DNA from: Marinomonas maritima
GTDB lineage: Bacteria; Pseudomonadota; Gammaproteobacteria; Pseudomonadales; Marinomonadaceae
Reading direction: 5' to 3'
NCBI RefSeq assembly: GCF_024435075.2
Contig: NZ_JAMZEG020000003.1
Span: 62,001-126,000 of the forward strand
DNA length: 64,000 nucleotides
The notes under the pieces were generated by a model that made no database searches, was not told the DNA's origin, and saw only the letters and a program-made list of their open reading frames with translations. Made by a program: the position numbers and the translations under genes. Positions 26,664 through 36,308 of this stretch are shown here, piece after piece. Each line of letters begins with the position of its first letter. The stretch's first letter is position 1.

Positions 26664-27680
26664 TTACTGTTTATTACGCATCAGCCGACGGCGCTCAAAA
26701 TCACGTATTCGCTGACGACAATGGGCGATGGTTTGATCACTCATCGGCGTTCGACGCTCATCACGTAGCTCTCCACCTAGATTACGAACTAAGGTCTGGG
26801 CTGTCTCAAGCATAAAATCAAATGCTTTCATGCTATTTTTAGGCCCTGGCAACCCCATGAAAAAACTCACACCAGGACAATCACTTTCCCCCATGGAGTC
26901 TAAATCAAACGTACCCGGTTCAATCGCATTTGCCATGCTAAATTGCACTCTTCCACGGTCAAATCCGTCTTCATGACGATGAAAAATGTCCATTTCGCCA
27001 TAACGCATCCCGCAATTCAGAATGAGTTGTAACAGTTCCATGCCAGAGAAGTTCTGTCCTTCTGGGGCAAAAATATTAATGACAATCACTTCTTCAATTT
27101 CAGCAACGCTGTCGTCTTCTTGAATGCCATCATCCATATCTTCGACAATACCATGTGGCGTTATTTGATCAATGTCGACTTCCGAATAACTGCGTTCGTA
27201 ATCTTCATCGCCATGAACATCTATATTGTTTTCAGTATCGATGTCGAAGTCTAGATCCAGCTCATCTTGCTCATAAAAACCATCATCTGAATAATTTTGC
27301 TCGGATATAGCCGAATCGCCAAAATCTCTTTCAGGAACCAAAGAGGCCAGTTCATCAAGATGCATTTCTTCACCCCGATCGAGCTCAGGGCCAGAATCCA
27401 CTTTATGTGGCACATCAGTCAAAGGTGATTTTGCGGTTTGCCTAGCACTCTCAAAGGCACTCACAATAGGGTCATGTGATGATTTCGATCTCTCTTTTAA
27501 AGAACCCGTTGCTGCACCTTGATACACTAGAGCATCATCTGGTTCATCAAATTCACCAAGATCATCTTCTGATTGGACATATTCTTGTCCCTTTTTATAT
27601 CGACGAAATCCATCTATGAGGATAACGACAATAATGACGACCCCAATCAAGATTAGCCACTCACGCAAGCTAAATTCCAT
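26664..27680 (-). CDS. zipA: Cell division protein ZipA
   Basis: The 338-residue protein has an N-terminal membrane anchor (about 8-24), a long acidic, poorly conserved linker (25-195), and a C-terminal FtsZ-binding domain. That domain has FAPEGQNFSGMELLQLILNC and VSFFMGLPGP. ZipA tethers the Z-ring to the inner membrane. In Pseudomonas-type genomes smc lies directly upstream. Here the upstream neighbour is ccmI, 65 bp away. Confidence 0.95.
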   Translation of the reverse strand: MEFSLREWLILIGVVIIVVILIDGFRRYKKGQEYVQSEDDLGEFDEPDDALVYQGAATGSLKERSKSSHDPIVSAFESARQTAKSPLTDVPHKVDSGPELDRGEEMHLDELASLVPERDFGDSAISEQNYSDDGFYEQDELDLDFDIDTENNIDVHGDEDYERSYSEVDIDQITPHGIVEDMDDGIQEDDSVAEIEEVIVINIFAPEGQNFSGMELLQLILNCGMRYGEMDIFHRHEDGFDRGRVQFSMANAIEPGTFDLDSMGESDCPGVSFFMGLPGPKNSMKAFDFMLETAQTLVRNLGGELRDERRTPMSDQTIAHCRQRIRDFERRRLMRNKQ

Positions 27681-27745
27681 TATACATTCCGAATAGCATC
27701 AATTTAAGTTGACTGTATTATCAAACGAAGCGGCCTAGGATTCAA

Positions 27746-28927
27746 TTACAAGGCCACGTTGATTACGAAAATCTCTTTACTATTTGTAAGTAGACCACGC
27801 TTTATACCGATTATTCGACCTTTTGTAAGATCATTGTCATTAATATCCGACAATTTCACGACAATATCGACTTTATCGATTTCCGCTAACGTTGCCGTTG
27901 GCATAACCGCGTCTAAATTGGTTAATAAAATAGGTTGTTCTAAATCCTCCGGAAACACTCTTTGTATCGCCACCGGCATTTTTTGCCCTTTGGCTAACGC
28001 GTATACCAGCAAAATATCGTTCTTTTGCCAGTAAAAATTATGTTTGTCCCATTCAACTTTCATCGCTAACTGATGAGTAATGATAGGGGCAACTTGTCGA
28101 TAACCTATCGCACCGATATCACGAGCCTTAGTAATGGCAGATAGTAACGCGATACGTTCGGCAGAATTAGAATTATAGCGGATGGCTTCTTGCCACGCTA
28201 AGACGGCGCCTAAATAGTTTTTTTGGTCAAATTCTGCAACCCCTTTTAAGCCAAGCGCAATGGCTTCAGTCGGCGCTTGTTCAAGTATGGCATCAACCGT
28301 TTTTTGCATTTTTACCGAACTTTGATTGCCATTCGCATAAAAAATCGCTTGGGCGTATTCCACCAATAAATTCACTCTACCATCCGCTTCTCTTGGCATT
28401 GCCTCAAGCGCTTTTTCAAAAGCGACCACGGCCTCGTTGTATCTGCCTGCACTTACGTCATCGGTCGCTTCATAATACCAATCTTCAACACTTCCATAAC
28501 GTCGGCTACGATACTGAAGGAAGTCGCTTACTTTTTGAGGCGTAAGACCTTGGGTTTGCAAATCTTGTGTAAAAATCACCTCTTTAGCATACCCCATACG
28601 CTGATAAAGGCTCACACTCCCCAATACCAGCACAACCACAACACCCAGCATAACCCACCGAGCAAGCGGGGTCCCGATATGAAAAGTGTGTTTTCTCTTC
28701 GATGCTTGTCGCTCACTTTCATGATCAACATCCCGCAAAAGCTGTACCGACTCATTAGACGTTAGGCGCCCCGCTTCCAGCTCTTCGGCTATTTCCTGTC
28801 GACGCACTTTACCAAAGACCTGAAAATCCAGTTTTTTGAGGGAACGAAGACGCTTTAGCACTGAACCATAAAGAAACAAGATACTAAGAGTAATCATTGC
28901 CGCCATCACTAAATAAGCCATTATCAT
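27746..28927 (-). CDS. ccmI: Cytochrome c maturation protein CcmI
   Basis: The 393-residue protein has two N-terminal membrane segments (about 3-22 and 90-107) and a periplasmic TPR region (about 150-265; YNEAVVAFEKALEAMP, YLGAVLAWQEAIRYN). CcmI holds apocytochrome c for haem ligation by CcmF/H. It is the last gene of the ccm operon and overlaps ccmH by 4 bp. Confidence 0.93.
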   Translation of the reverse strand: MIMAYLVMAAMITLSILFLYGSVLKRLRSLKKLDFQVFGKVRRQEIAEELEAGRLTSNESVQLLRDVDHESERQASKRKHTFHIGTPLARWVMLGVVVVLVLGSVSLYQRMGYAKEVIFTQDLQTQGLTPQKVSDFLQYRSRRYGSVEDWYYEATDDVSAGRYNEAVVAFEKALEAMPREADGRVNLLVEYAQAIFYANGNQSSVKMQKTVDAILEQAPTEAIALGLKGVAEFDQKNYLGAVLAWQEAIRYNSNSAERIALLSAITKARDIGAIGYRQVAPIITHQLAMKVEWDKHNFYWQKNDILLVYALAKGQKMPVAIQRVFPEDLEQPILLTNLDAVMPTATLAEIDKVDIVVKLSDINDNDLTKGRIIGIKRGLLTNSKEIFVINVAL

Positions 28928-29334
28928 GACGATACCCCACGTCTTTTACGGTTCGTCATCACCACAAAAACAAATACCAGTAAGCCAAGTCCGAGTAAGA
29001 TAAAAGGGCCATACCAAAGCAAAAATGTCGCCGAAGAATGCGGTGGACGATACAACACAAACTCTCCATAACGAGCAACCATATAATCAACAATTTCCTG
29101 ATCCGTTTTACCTTGCTCAATCATCTGGTGAACCTGCTCACGCAAATCAACCGCAATGCCTGAACCTGAGTCCGCCAAGTTCTGATTCTGACACTTAGGA
29201 CAACGTAGTTCTTCGACCAAACTTTGATAGCGAGTTTGATTCAATGACGAACTAAATGACATCAACTCCTCAGCCATACTTGGCAGAGTAAAACCAAAGG
29301 TTATTAATAATAAAAACAATCTAAGCATCATCAT
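28924..29334 (-). CDS. ccmH: Cytochrome c maturation thiol oxidoreductase CcmH
   Basis: The 136-residue protein has a signal peptide, the redox motif LRCPKCQNQ, and a C-terminal membrane anchor followed by a basic RKRR tail. It reduces apocytochrome c thiols before haem attachment. Here it lacks the C-terminal TPR half found in E. coli CcmH, because that part is the separate ccmI. The ATG at 29334 overlaps the ccmG stop (ATGA). Confidence 0.94.
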   Translation of the reverse strand: MMMLRLFLLLITFGFTLPSMAEELMSFSSSLNQTRYQSLVEELRCPKCQNQNLADSGSGIAVDLREQVHQMIEQGKTDQEIVDYMVARYGEFVLYRPPHSSATFLLWYGPFILLGLGLLVFVFVVMTNRKRRGVSS

Positions 29335-29840
29335 TTTAAGTGACTTTTTATGACAGGCCAATTTTGAGCATTAATCACGCCTTGGTGTCGATAAACAATC
29401 ATCCCAGAACGATCCACAACAAACGTTTCTGGCGCCCCTGTCACGCCCATATCTACGCCAAAGCGCCCTATTTCATCCATCAACACATTGGCATAAGGGT
29501 TACCTTTTTGCGCCAACCATTGCTGCGCTAGATTTTTTTCATCTTTGTAATCAATACCAATAATGATAACGCCTTCATCCGCAAGTTCGATCAAAAAAGG
29601 ATGTTCTAAATGACAAGCCGGACACCATGTTCCCCAGAAGTTAATCAAATAAGGACCATCTGGTAAATCCTCTTGCGTAACAAGTTGATCTGTTTCTAGT
29701 GACACTAATGTGAAGCCAGGGACTTTTTTTCCTACTAATGCCGAAGGCATGTATTGGGTATTTTTCCCCAATTGCAGATAAAAAATGGAGCCCAATACTA
29801 AAAAAAGAATCAATGGTATGAAAAGCAGTACTTTACGCAT
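29331..29840 (-). CDS. ccmG: Thiol:disulfide interchange protein CcmG/DsbE
   Basis: The 169-residue periplasmic thioredoxin has an uncleaved N-terminal anchor (about 4-23), the active site NFWGTWCPACHLEH and a cis-Pro loop GVTGAPETFVVD. It supplies reductant to CcmH and apocytochrome c. Confidence 0.94.
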   Translation of the reverse strand: MRKVLLFIPLILFLVLGSIFYLQLGKNTQYMPSALVGKKVPGFTLVSLETDQLVTQEDLPDGPYLINFWGTWCPACHLEHPFLIELADEGVIIIGIDYKDEKNLAQQWLAQKGNPYANVLMDEIGRFGVDMGVTGAPETFVVDRSGMIVYRHQGVINAQNWPVIKSHLK

Positions 29841-29845
29841 ATCTA

Positions 29846-31780
29846 TTACTCTGCTCGCCTTCGATAGCGTTTATCAAGCGCCGCTAATAATCCGCCGACC
29901 ACCATCATTAAACCACCTAACCATATCCAGCGGACGAAGGACTTAACGTAGATTCTCACTCCCCACGCGGAACCATCCAACTTTTCACCCAGAGAAATAT
30001 ATAAGTCTCGTGTAAAACCCGCGTCTAATGCAGCCTCTGTCATCATTTGTTGTCGTGTCGTAAATAAGCGTTTTTCAGGGTAAAGCACCGCCACCGGTTT
30101 GCCAGCTTTATATGCTGAAAAATGCGCTCTATCTGCTACGTAATTAGGGCCTTTAACCTGCTCTAATCGATCAAACCTAAATTCATAACCCGCCACAGTC
30201 GTACGATCACCAGGTGACAAACGCACCATAGACTCTTGGCTGTTGATACTGACCAGTACAATCCCGACTAGGCTGACAACCATACCAAGATGAGCCAGTA
30301 ACATACCGTAATAGTTTCTCGGCAACTGACGTGCACGCGGAATGATGCCCTTTGTCCCAGCCGATACTTTGCCGAACCAATCAGCAAAAGACAAACAAAC
30401 CACCCAAAAAACAACGGTGAAACTAATCCAAGCCAAAAGGCCAAAATCATACCAATAAACCAAGGCAGCAGAAATTAGCGCAGACAAAATCACCGATGAT
30501 AGACAAGGAATAAAAAACACGCTGAGTGGCGTATTATGCCACTTAGACAAAGGTCCAACGGCCATGCAAACAATGAGCAACAACGCAATGGGTGTAAATA
30601 CGCTATTAAAATAAGGTGCGCCAACCGAAATTTTACCAAGTTCCAAGGCATCAAAAATCAAAGGATATAAAGTACCTAGTAAAACAGTAAGCGTTAATAC
30701 GGTTAATAAAATATTGTTCAGCAACAACCACGCTTCTCGCCCAGTCAAACCAAAAGATACGGTGGATCTCACCTGAGCTGCACGAATCGCATACAAAAGT
30801 AAACTGCCGCCGACTAACACCAACAGTAAACCCAGAATAAAAATACCGCGAGTTGGATCGGCCGCAAAAGAATGCACCGATGTCAACACACCAGAGCGAA
30901 CTAAAAATGCGCCCAACAAAGAAAGGCTAAAGGTAAAAATAGCCAACAACACAGTCCAGCTTTTAAAAACACCACGCTTCTCTGTCACTGCTAACGAATG
31001 CAATAAAGCGGTTCCCGCAAGCCAAGGCATAAACGAGGCATTCTCAACAGGGTCCCAGAACCACCAACCGCCCCAGCCCAACTCATAATAAGCCCACCAA
31101 CTTCCTAGCGTGATACCCAGCGTCAAAAACGCCCAAGACGCCGCTGTCCAAGGCCTAGCCCAACGAGACCAAGAAGAGTTCAAGTTACCCGTAATCAATG
31201 CTGCCACCGCAAAAGCAAAAGCAACAGAGAATCCAACATAACCCATATACAATACTGGCGGATGAACAATCAGACCAAAATCTTGCAAGAGCGGATTCAA
31301 GTCGCCACCATCGACCGGTACATCAGGTAGTAAACGAGCGAAAGGTGAAGAGGTAAAAAGTAGAAAAGACAGAAACCCTGAACTCACACCCCCTAATACC
31401 GCTAAAACAACGGGGCCAACGTCTTCAGGTAACGTTCGTATTCTAAAAGCAACGGCAGCACACCACCCTGATAAGATTAGCACCCAGAGCAATAATGAGC
31501 CTTCGTGACCACCCCACACCGCGCTGAATTTGTACCAGATAGGTAACTGGCTATTGGAGTTTTGACTAACATATAAAACAGAGAAATCATCGGTAATAAA
31601 AGACACACTCAAGATGACGAAACTAATCGCCACCAAAATATACATAATGAAGGTCAGCGGGCGAGCCGTTTCCAATAAAAGGCGATTGTTAGCCCAATAG
31701 CCAATCATGGGAACAACCGCCAATATCAAAGCAAAAAACAGTGATAGTATCAGTGAAAACTGACCAATTTCAGGGAGCAT
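29846..31780 (-). CDS. ccmF: Haem lyase CcmF
   Basis: The 644-residue polytopic membrane protein has about 14-15 hydrophobic segments and the tryptophan-rich haem-handling motif GWGGWWFWDPVENASFMPWL. Flanking His residues occur in WGGHEGSLLLW and ALLHS. It joins haem from holo-CcmE to apocytochrome c together with CcmH/I. It ends 5 bp before ccmG. Confidence 0.96.
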   Translation of the reverse strand: MLPEIGQFSLILSLFFALILAVVPMIGYWANNRLLLETARPLTFIMYILVAISFVILSVSFITDDFSVLYVSQNSNSQLPIWYKFSAVWGGHEGSLLLWVLILSGWCAAVAFRIRTLPEDVGPVVLAVLGGVSSGFLSFLLFTSSPFARLLPDVPVDGGDLNPLLQDFGLIVHPPVLYMGYVGFSVAFAFAVAALITGNLNSSWSRWARPWTAASWAFLTLGITLGSWWAYYELGWGGWWFWDPVENASFMPWLAGTALLHSLAVTEKRGVFKSWTVLLAIFTFSLSLLGAFLVRSGVLTSVHSFAADPTRGIFILGLLLVLVGGSLLLYAIRAAQVRSTVSFGLTGREAWLLLNNILLTVLTLTVLLGTLYPLIFDALELGKISVGAPYFNSVFTPIALLLIVCMAVGPLSKWHNTPLSVFFIPCLSSVILSALISAALVYWYDFGLLAWISFTVVFWVVCLSFADWFGKVSAGTKGIIPRARQLPRNYYGMLLAHLGMVVSLVGIVLVSINSQESMVRLSPGDRTTVAGYEFRFDRLEQVKGPNYVADRAHFSAYKAGKPVAVLYPEKRLFTTRQQMMTEAALDAGFTRDLYISLGEKLDGSAWGVRIYVKSFVRWIWLGGLMMVVGGLLAALDKRYRRRAE

Positions 31781-31792
31781 AAAAAGCCTAAA

Positions 31793-32260
31793 CTAATAAA
31801 TAGATTGTTCGGTTGCTGTCTTTTTTTGTGTTGCATTTTGTGCGCTCTTCAGCGCGTCTGACACTTCTGGCGGCATATAATTTTCATCGTGTTTAGCCAG
31901 CACTTGATCAGCCTGAAAAACGCCTTCGTTGTCCAACTTACCTTGCGCCACAACTCCCTGACCTTCTCTAAACAAGTCCGGTAAGATACCTTGATAGGTA
32001 ATGGTAACTTTATGTTCGAAATCCGTTACGTCAAACGACACGTAAAGCGTTTTTGAATGACGCTTTACGCTGCCTTCCACCACCATGCCACCGGCTCGAA
32101 TATTGGTATTATGAGGCGCTTTACCTGTAGCAATCTGGGAAGGTGAATAAAATAAGTTGATATTTTGCTGTAGGGCGTACATCACTAATCCAGTGGCAAC
32201 ACTCAAGATAATGGCGATCACCATAATAACCAACAGGCGTTTTTTTCTTACGGGGTTCAT
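31793..32260 (-). CDS. ccmE: Haem chaperone CcmE
   Basis: The 155-residue protein has an N-terminal signal anchor (about 8-28) and a periplasmic OB-fold domain. The haem-binding His and Tyr occur in LAKHDENYMPPEV. It carries haem from CcmC to CcmF. Its ATG overlaps the ccmD stop. Confidence 0.95.
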   Translation of the reverse strand: MNPVRKKRLLVIMVIAIILSVATGLVMYALQQNINLFYSPSQIATGKAPHNTNIRAGGMVVEGSVKRHSKTLYVSFDVTDFEHKVTITYQGILPDLFREGQGVVAQGKLDNEGVFQADQVLAKHDENYMPPEVSDALKSAQNATQKKTATEQSIY

Positions 32261-32436
32261 GAGCGCGTTTGATTCCTCAAATAGCGTTTAACAAGCTTAC
32301 CTCGTATCTTGCGACGTTTCGCCAAGGTATTCCACGTCAGCACGATTAAGGCAAATATACTAACCCCATAAGCAGACCACACATACGAACCATGCTTTCC
32401 CATCGCTAAAAAGTCGAAAAACGTATCAAAAGCCAT
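32257..32436 (-). CDS. ccmD: Haem exporter accessory protein CcmD
   Basis: This small gene of 59 codons fills the space between ccmC and ccmE. The product starts MAFDTFFDFLAMGKHGSYVW, has one membrane segment (about residues 16-36) and a basic cytoplasmic tail (AKRRKIRGKLVKRYLR). It matches CcmD in size, topology and the GKHGxYVW segment. It overlaps ccmC by 11 bp and ccmE by 4 bp. CcmD helps release holo-CcmE from CcmABC. Confidence 0.92.
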   Translation of the reverse strand: MAFDTFFDFLAMGKHGSYVWSAYGVSIFALIVLTWNTLAKRRKIRGKLVKRYLRNQTRS

Positions 32437-33175
32437 TGTTATACATTACCTCTTGCTTCACCCAACTAGATCGGTGTTCACGCTGCATTATCTCAGACTG
32501 CATTCGCCACAGAACCAAACTCGCCACAAAACAATAAAGCCCCACAACACAGATTAGCAACGGTATCCACATTGCTGCCGGCATCGCTGGTTTTTCCATC
32601 AAAGTAAAGGTTGCACCCTGATGCAACGTATTCCACCACACCACAGAATACTTGATAATCGGCAAATTAATCAGCCCAACCACACTAACCACAGCCGTTG
32701 CTTTGTTGGCTAACACTAGGTCATCTAAGGCATTTTGAAGTGCAATAATCCCCATATACAATAAAAACAATACCAACACAGACGTTAACCTAGCATCCCA
32801 TATCCACCAGGTGCCCCAAGTAGGCTTTCCCCAAATCGCGCCAGAAACCAAAGCAATAAGGGCCATCACTGCACCAATGGGTGCCATCGACTTAATAAAA
32901 ATAGGGGCTATTTTCATTTGCCAAACAAGATAAACAAAGCCCGCAACACCCAGGGCGAAATAACAAGACTGAGCCAACATCGCCACAGGCACGTGAATAT
33001 AAATAATACGGAAACTGTTACCTTGCTGATAATCAGCCGGAGCAAAAGCAAGCCCCCAGACCAACCCAACAACAAGACAAAGGCAACCTAAGAAAAATAA
33101 CGGTAACGCTAACGGTTTAGACCAAAAATAAAAATATTTCGGCGAACCCAATTTATGAAACCACACCCAGCGCAT
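32426..33175 (-). CDS. ccmC: Haem-delivery membrane protein CcmC
   Basis: The 249-residue protein has six hydrophobic segments and the haem-handling motif WGTWWIWDARLTSVLVL. His residues are present in IYIHVP and TLHQGAT. It attaches haem to CcmE. Confidence 0.95.
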   Translation of the reverse strand: MRWVWFHKLGSPKYFYFWSKPLALPLFFLGCLCLVVGLVWGLAFAPADYQQGNSFRIIYIHVPVAMLAQSCYFALGVAGFVYLVWQMKIAPIFIKSMAPIGAVMALIALVSGAIWGKPTWGTWWIWDARLTSVLVLFLLYMGIIALQNALDDLVLANKATAVVSVVGLINLPIIKYSVVWWNTLHQGATFTLMEKPAMPAAMWIPLLICVVGLYCFVASLVLWRMQSEIMQREHRSSWVKQEVMYNNGF

Positions 33176-33837
33176 CAGTTAACACTCGCTTTTATCGCAA
33201 TCGCCGTCATAAAAGGCGAGACCACTAAAGACAACAAAGACATCGCCAGCAATATGGCCAACAACCCAGAATAAGGCAACCCCACTTGAGCCGCATGAAC
33301 GGCTGAGGTTGCAAAAATAATGACGGGGAAATAAAACGGCAATATCAACAACATCACCAACATGGCGCTTTGTTTTAGCGATGCGGTTAAAGCTGAGCCA
33401 ATAATACCAATAAAAAACAAACAGGGGGTTCCCACAAGTAATGTCATAATCAATACCCAAAAGGCCGCACTTGGTAAAGACAGCATTTCGCTCAATAACG
33501 GCATAACCAGCAGTAACGGTATAACCACACTCGCCCATAATGCGACAACTTTGAGTAACATCAATAAAGGCAAAGACAAACCACTGACCACCAATTGCTC
33601 CAAGGAGCCATCAAGATAATCATCTTTAAAGGCTCCTTCTATTGACATCAATATAGCCAACACGGCCGCACACCAAATAATGCCACCTGATGCAGGAGAC
33701 AAAAACTCAGGTGACGAATTTACACCAATGGGAAACAACGCCACCACCAAAATAAAAAACAGCACAGCATTAACCACGTCTTGTTTTCGGCGCCACAACA
33801 CTAACAGTTCAGATCTCAAAAAAGAGGTATAAGTCAT
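33175..33837 (-). CDS. ccmB: Haem exporter permease CcmB
   Basis: The 220-residue protein has six predicted membrane segments and family sequences near the N-terminus (RKQDVVNAVLFFILVVALFP) and GTPCLFFIG. It is the membrane partner of the CcmA ATPase. It overlaps ccmA by 4 bp and abuts ccmC. Confidence 0.94.
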   Translation of the reverse strand: MTYTSFLRSELLVLWRRKQDVVNAVLFFILVVALFPIGVNSSPEFLSPASGGIIWCAAVLAILMSIEGAFKDDYLDGSLEQLVVSGLSLPLLMLLKVVALWASVVIPLLLVMPLLSEMLSLPSAAFWVLIMTLLVGTPCLFFIGIIGSALTASLKQSAMLVMLLILPFYFPVIIFATSAVHAAQVGLPYSGLLAILLAMSLLSLVVSPFMTAIAIKASVN

Positions 33838-34448
33838 AGCGAAAAAACGACATCACGAGAAGAAATAGAGCGTAAATTTTGGTGTGTTGTTAGCACGACC
33901 AAACCACCTAAAGAGACATGCTGCCGAATATGATCTTCTAATATGACAATGCCTTTGTCATCCAAAGACGCAAAAGGTTCATCAAGCAACCAAAGTGTTT
34001 TTTTGCTCAACCATAAACGAGCCAAAGCCACACGCCTAACTTGCCCTGCAGATAGAGTCTGCACTGGTGAATCGAGGAAAGACAGCAAACCTAAATGTGT
34101 TAACGTACTCTCTAACTCGTTTGGCAAGACATTTGGACAATGCCATCGAAGATTTTCTTCAACAGTTAAAAGACGCTTCACACCAGCAAAATGGCCAATA
34201 TAAAGCGCATTTTCGTGCAACAAACTACGATCTTGCGTCACGTCTTTTTCCGAATAGTGTATTTGCCCTTCTAATGGGGGAATCACACCTGCCATCACTT
34301 TTAACAAAGAACTTTTGCCCGCGCCGTTCTCACCCAAGATCCGAAGCACGTCACCTGAATGAACCTCAAAAGAAAGCCCTTTACACAGGTCTCTTTCGTC
34401 ACGTTCAATCCAAAGGTCTGATATTGTTAAAGAAACATAAGAGTGCAA
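33834..34448 (-). CDS. ccmA: Haem exporter ATPase CcmA
   Basis: The 204-residue ABC ATPase has Walker A LGENGAGKSSLL, signature LSAGQVRRVALARL and Walker B LWLLDEPFASLD. The only in-frame start is the TTG at 34448, since an in-frame stop lies a few codons upstream. This implies weak initiation for the first gene of the ccm operon. It is divergent from the FliK-like gene, 114 bp apart. Confidence 0.93.
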   Translation of the reverse strand: MHSYVSLTISDLWIERDERDLCKGLSFEVHSGDVLRILGENGAGKSSLLKVMAGVIPPLEGQIHYSEKDVTQDRSLLHENALYIGHFAGVKRLLTVEENLRWHCPNVLPNELESTLTHLGLLSFLDSPVQTLSAGQVRRVALARLWLSKKTLWLLDEPFASLDDKGIVILEDHIRQHVSLGGLVVLTTHQNLRSISSRDVVFSL

Positions 34449-34473
34449 AAGATTTATCCAGTCCGGCCGATAT
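34447..34473 (+). promoter_or_regulatory. Sigma-28 (FliA) promoter for the FliK-like gene
   Basis: AAAAGATT (34447-34454; 6/8 to TAAAGTTT) is followed by exactly 11 bp and GCCGATAT (34466-34473; 7/8 to GCCGATAA). The ATG of the FliK-like gene is 90 bp downstream. fliA is encoded in the same window. Confidence 0.65.
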
Positions 34474-34562
34474 AAAGGTCAACATAACCATTGTTTGGTA
34501 AAAATAAAGGTCGCTCATTATATGAGAATCTTTCTGAAATAACGAACCAATAGGCAGGCTAT

Positions 34563-36308
34563 ATGATCTCTGACATTCAATCTATGCTTAATTCATTTTC
34601 AGGCAAGCAGAGTAATGTCAGCAGCAATGTCACATTAGGCAACGCAGGTACACTCGCGAAACTGAGCAGCGAAATCAAACTCATAGAAAATTTAAGCTTA
34701 ATCAAATTTCAAGGCAGTGAGACACTTAACTTTCAAGGTAAGCCCGTTCAACTTTTGCATGCTTCAAGTCTCCAGCAACCATTCACTTTAATCAACACAG
34801 GCACACCTATTAGCATTACCGACATGACCAATGCTCAATTAAATAAAACCAGTCAAACCCAAGCAAGCTTGACGGCGCCAACCGAAACATTTTCACGCCT
34901 GACACCGTCGTCGCGTCTAATGGAATCGAACCCGCCCTCTCCTCAAACAAAACCAATAGAAAATTTAATATTGGCGTCTAGAGTCGTGAATTTAACCGTT
35001 GTTTCAACACCGACTACCACAAATGTAGGCCCAAACGCTCAGGTAATTAACTCTCAGACAAGTATCACTCAACAACCGCTTAGTTCCCCCAAAGAAAATA
35101 CTCAAGCAACTAATTCACCTACAATGCAAACGACAAATACTCAAGCAACTAATTCGCCTACAATTCAAACGACCAATACTCAAGCAACTAATTCGCCTAC
35201 AGCTCAAACGACAAATACTCAAGCAACTAATTCGCCTACAACTCAAACGACAAATACTCAGGTCGTCAATACACCGCAAAACAACACACAAAAAACAGAT
35301 ACGCCACCAAAAAATAATATGCTGAGTACGAGTCAGCTCATCACCGTCACTGACGGTAAGACAGAGTTCCCAATTATTAGCCAGACAGCACTAAAAAAAG
35401 GCGATGTCATTCGAGTCCTTGTCGATGCAAATAACAATCTACAAGCGTTACCGCCGAAAGCGAATTTGAGCGCGACAACCACGCCTCAACTGGATGCGTT
35501 AAAACAAAGCCTGCCAAAGCAACTGTCATTCAATGATATGTCTCAGCTCGTTAAGCAATTACAGACGCTCAATGATGCATCGCCCTCAACTCTACCACCC
35601 CAAACACAACAAGCACTCAAACAACTGGTGCAAAGTTTACCTAATTTAGCCACATTAACCGCTTCACCAGAAACAATGAAACAAGCCATCCAATCCAGCG
35701 GTTTGTTTTCTGAGTCATTACTACTAAACAACAATAAAATGCAGCTCCCTGTCGACTTAAAGCTCAATCTAGAGCGATTAAAAGATATACAAGAAAGCAC
35801 TGGTCTATTACGCCTCGGAAATGCTGCAGGCAATAACATTCCTACAGAACAAATCGCTAATGCCATCGAACGGATTACGACGAATCAACTACGACATATG
35901 ACAGATCCGATTCAAATAGGCACATCTAATTATCCCTTACATATAGAACTTCCTATAAAAGACGGTCAAACTCATCATTTAACTCAAATAGAGATAAACC
36001 AAGATTCAAGCACAAAAGACGATCCGAAACGAGACAGACGCTGGTTAGTAAAATTAAAGTTTGATTTTGAAGAAACGGGAAGGTTTGATGCGAGAGCCAG
36101 CATTCAAGCCAATAAAGTAGGCATTATCTTTGCTGCAGAGAACCCTGAGACAGTACAAAAATTACAAAGAAACCTGCCCTCACTAAAACAACAATTAAAG
36201 GATAAAGACATTGAAGTTGAAAGGCTCGACACCTTTCAATCAAAGCTAGACAGAGAAGAAAAGAATGATTTAATCAAAATTCAATCTTTAATCGACGTGA
36301 GAACATAA
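34563..36308 (+). CDS. FliK-like flagellar hook-length control domain protein
   Basis: The 581-residue protein has a long Gln/Thr/Asn-rich N-terminal half (about 1-260) with no membrane segment or signal. It includes four 13-residue repeats of type NTQATNSPTxQTT. The C-terminal region (about 460-560) has the Flg_hook-like sequence RRWLVKLKFDFEETGRF and ends in a basic/acidic helix. It overlaps the FlhB-tail gene by one base. The same pairing (FliK-like plus FlhB-tail) beside the chemotaxis cluster is known in Pseudomonas-type genomes. It is a second FliK-type protein here; the true fliK is at 55267-57006. Confidence 0.7.
   Translation: MISDIQSMLNSFSGKQSNVSSNVTLGNAGTLAKLSSEIKLIENLSLIKFQGSETLNFQGKPVQLLHASSLQQPFTLINTGTPISITDMTNAQLNKTSQTQASLTAPTETFSRLTPSSRLMESNPPSPQTKPIENLILASRVVNLTVVSTPTTTNVGPNAQVINSQTSITQQPLSSPKENTQATNSPTMQTTNTQATNSPTIQTTNTQATNSPTAQTTNTQATNSPTTQTTNTQVVNTPQNNTQKTDTPPKNNMLSTSQLITVTDGKTEFPIISQTALKKGDVIRVLVDANNNLQALPPKANLSATTTPQLDALKQSLPKQLSFNDMSQLVKQLQTLNDASPSTLPPQTQQALKQLVQSLPNLATLTASPETMKQAIQSSGLFSESLLLNNNKMQLPVDLKLNLERLKDIQESTGLLRLGNAAGNNIPTEQIANAIERITTNQLRHMTDPIQIGTSNYPLHIELPIKDGQTHHLTQIEINQDSSTKDDPKRDRRWLVKLKFDFEETGRFDARASIQANKVGIIFAAENPETVQKLQRNLPSLKQQLKDKDIEVERLDTFQSKLDREEKNDLIKIQSLIDVRT
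35097..35252 (+). repeat. Four tandem 39-bp repeats
   Basis: Units start at 35097, 35136, 35175 and 35214. They are nearly identical and in frame and encode NTQATNSPT-x-QTT. A degenerate fifth unit follows (NTQVVNTPQ). Confidence 0.95.
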
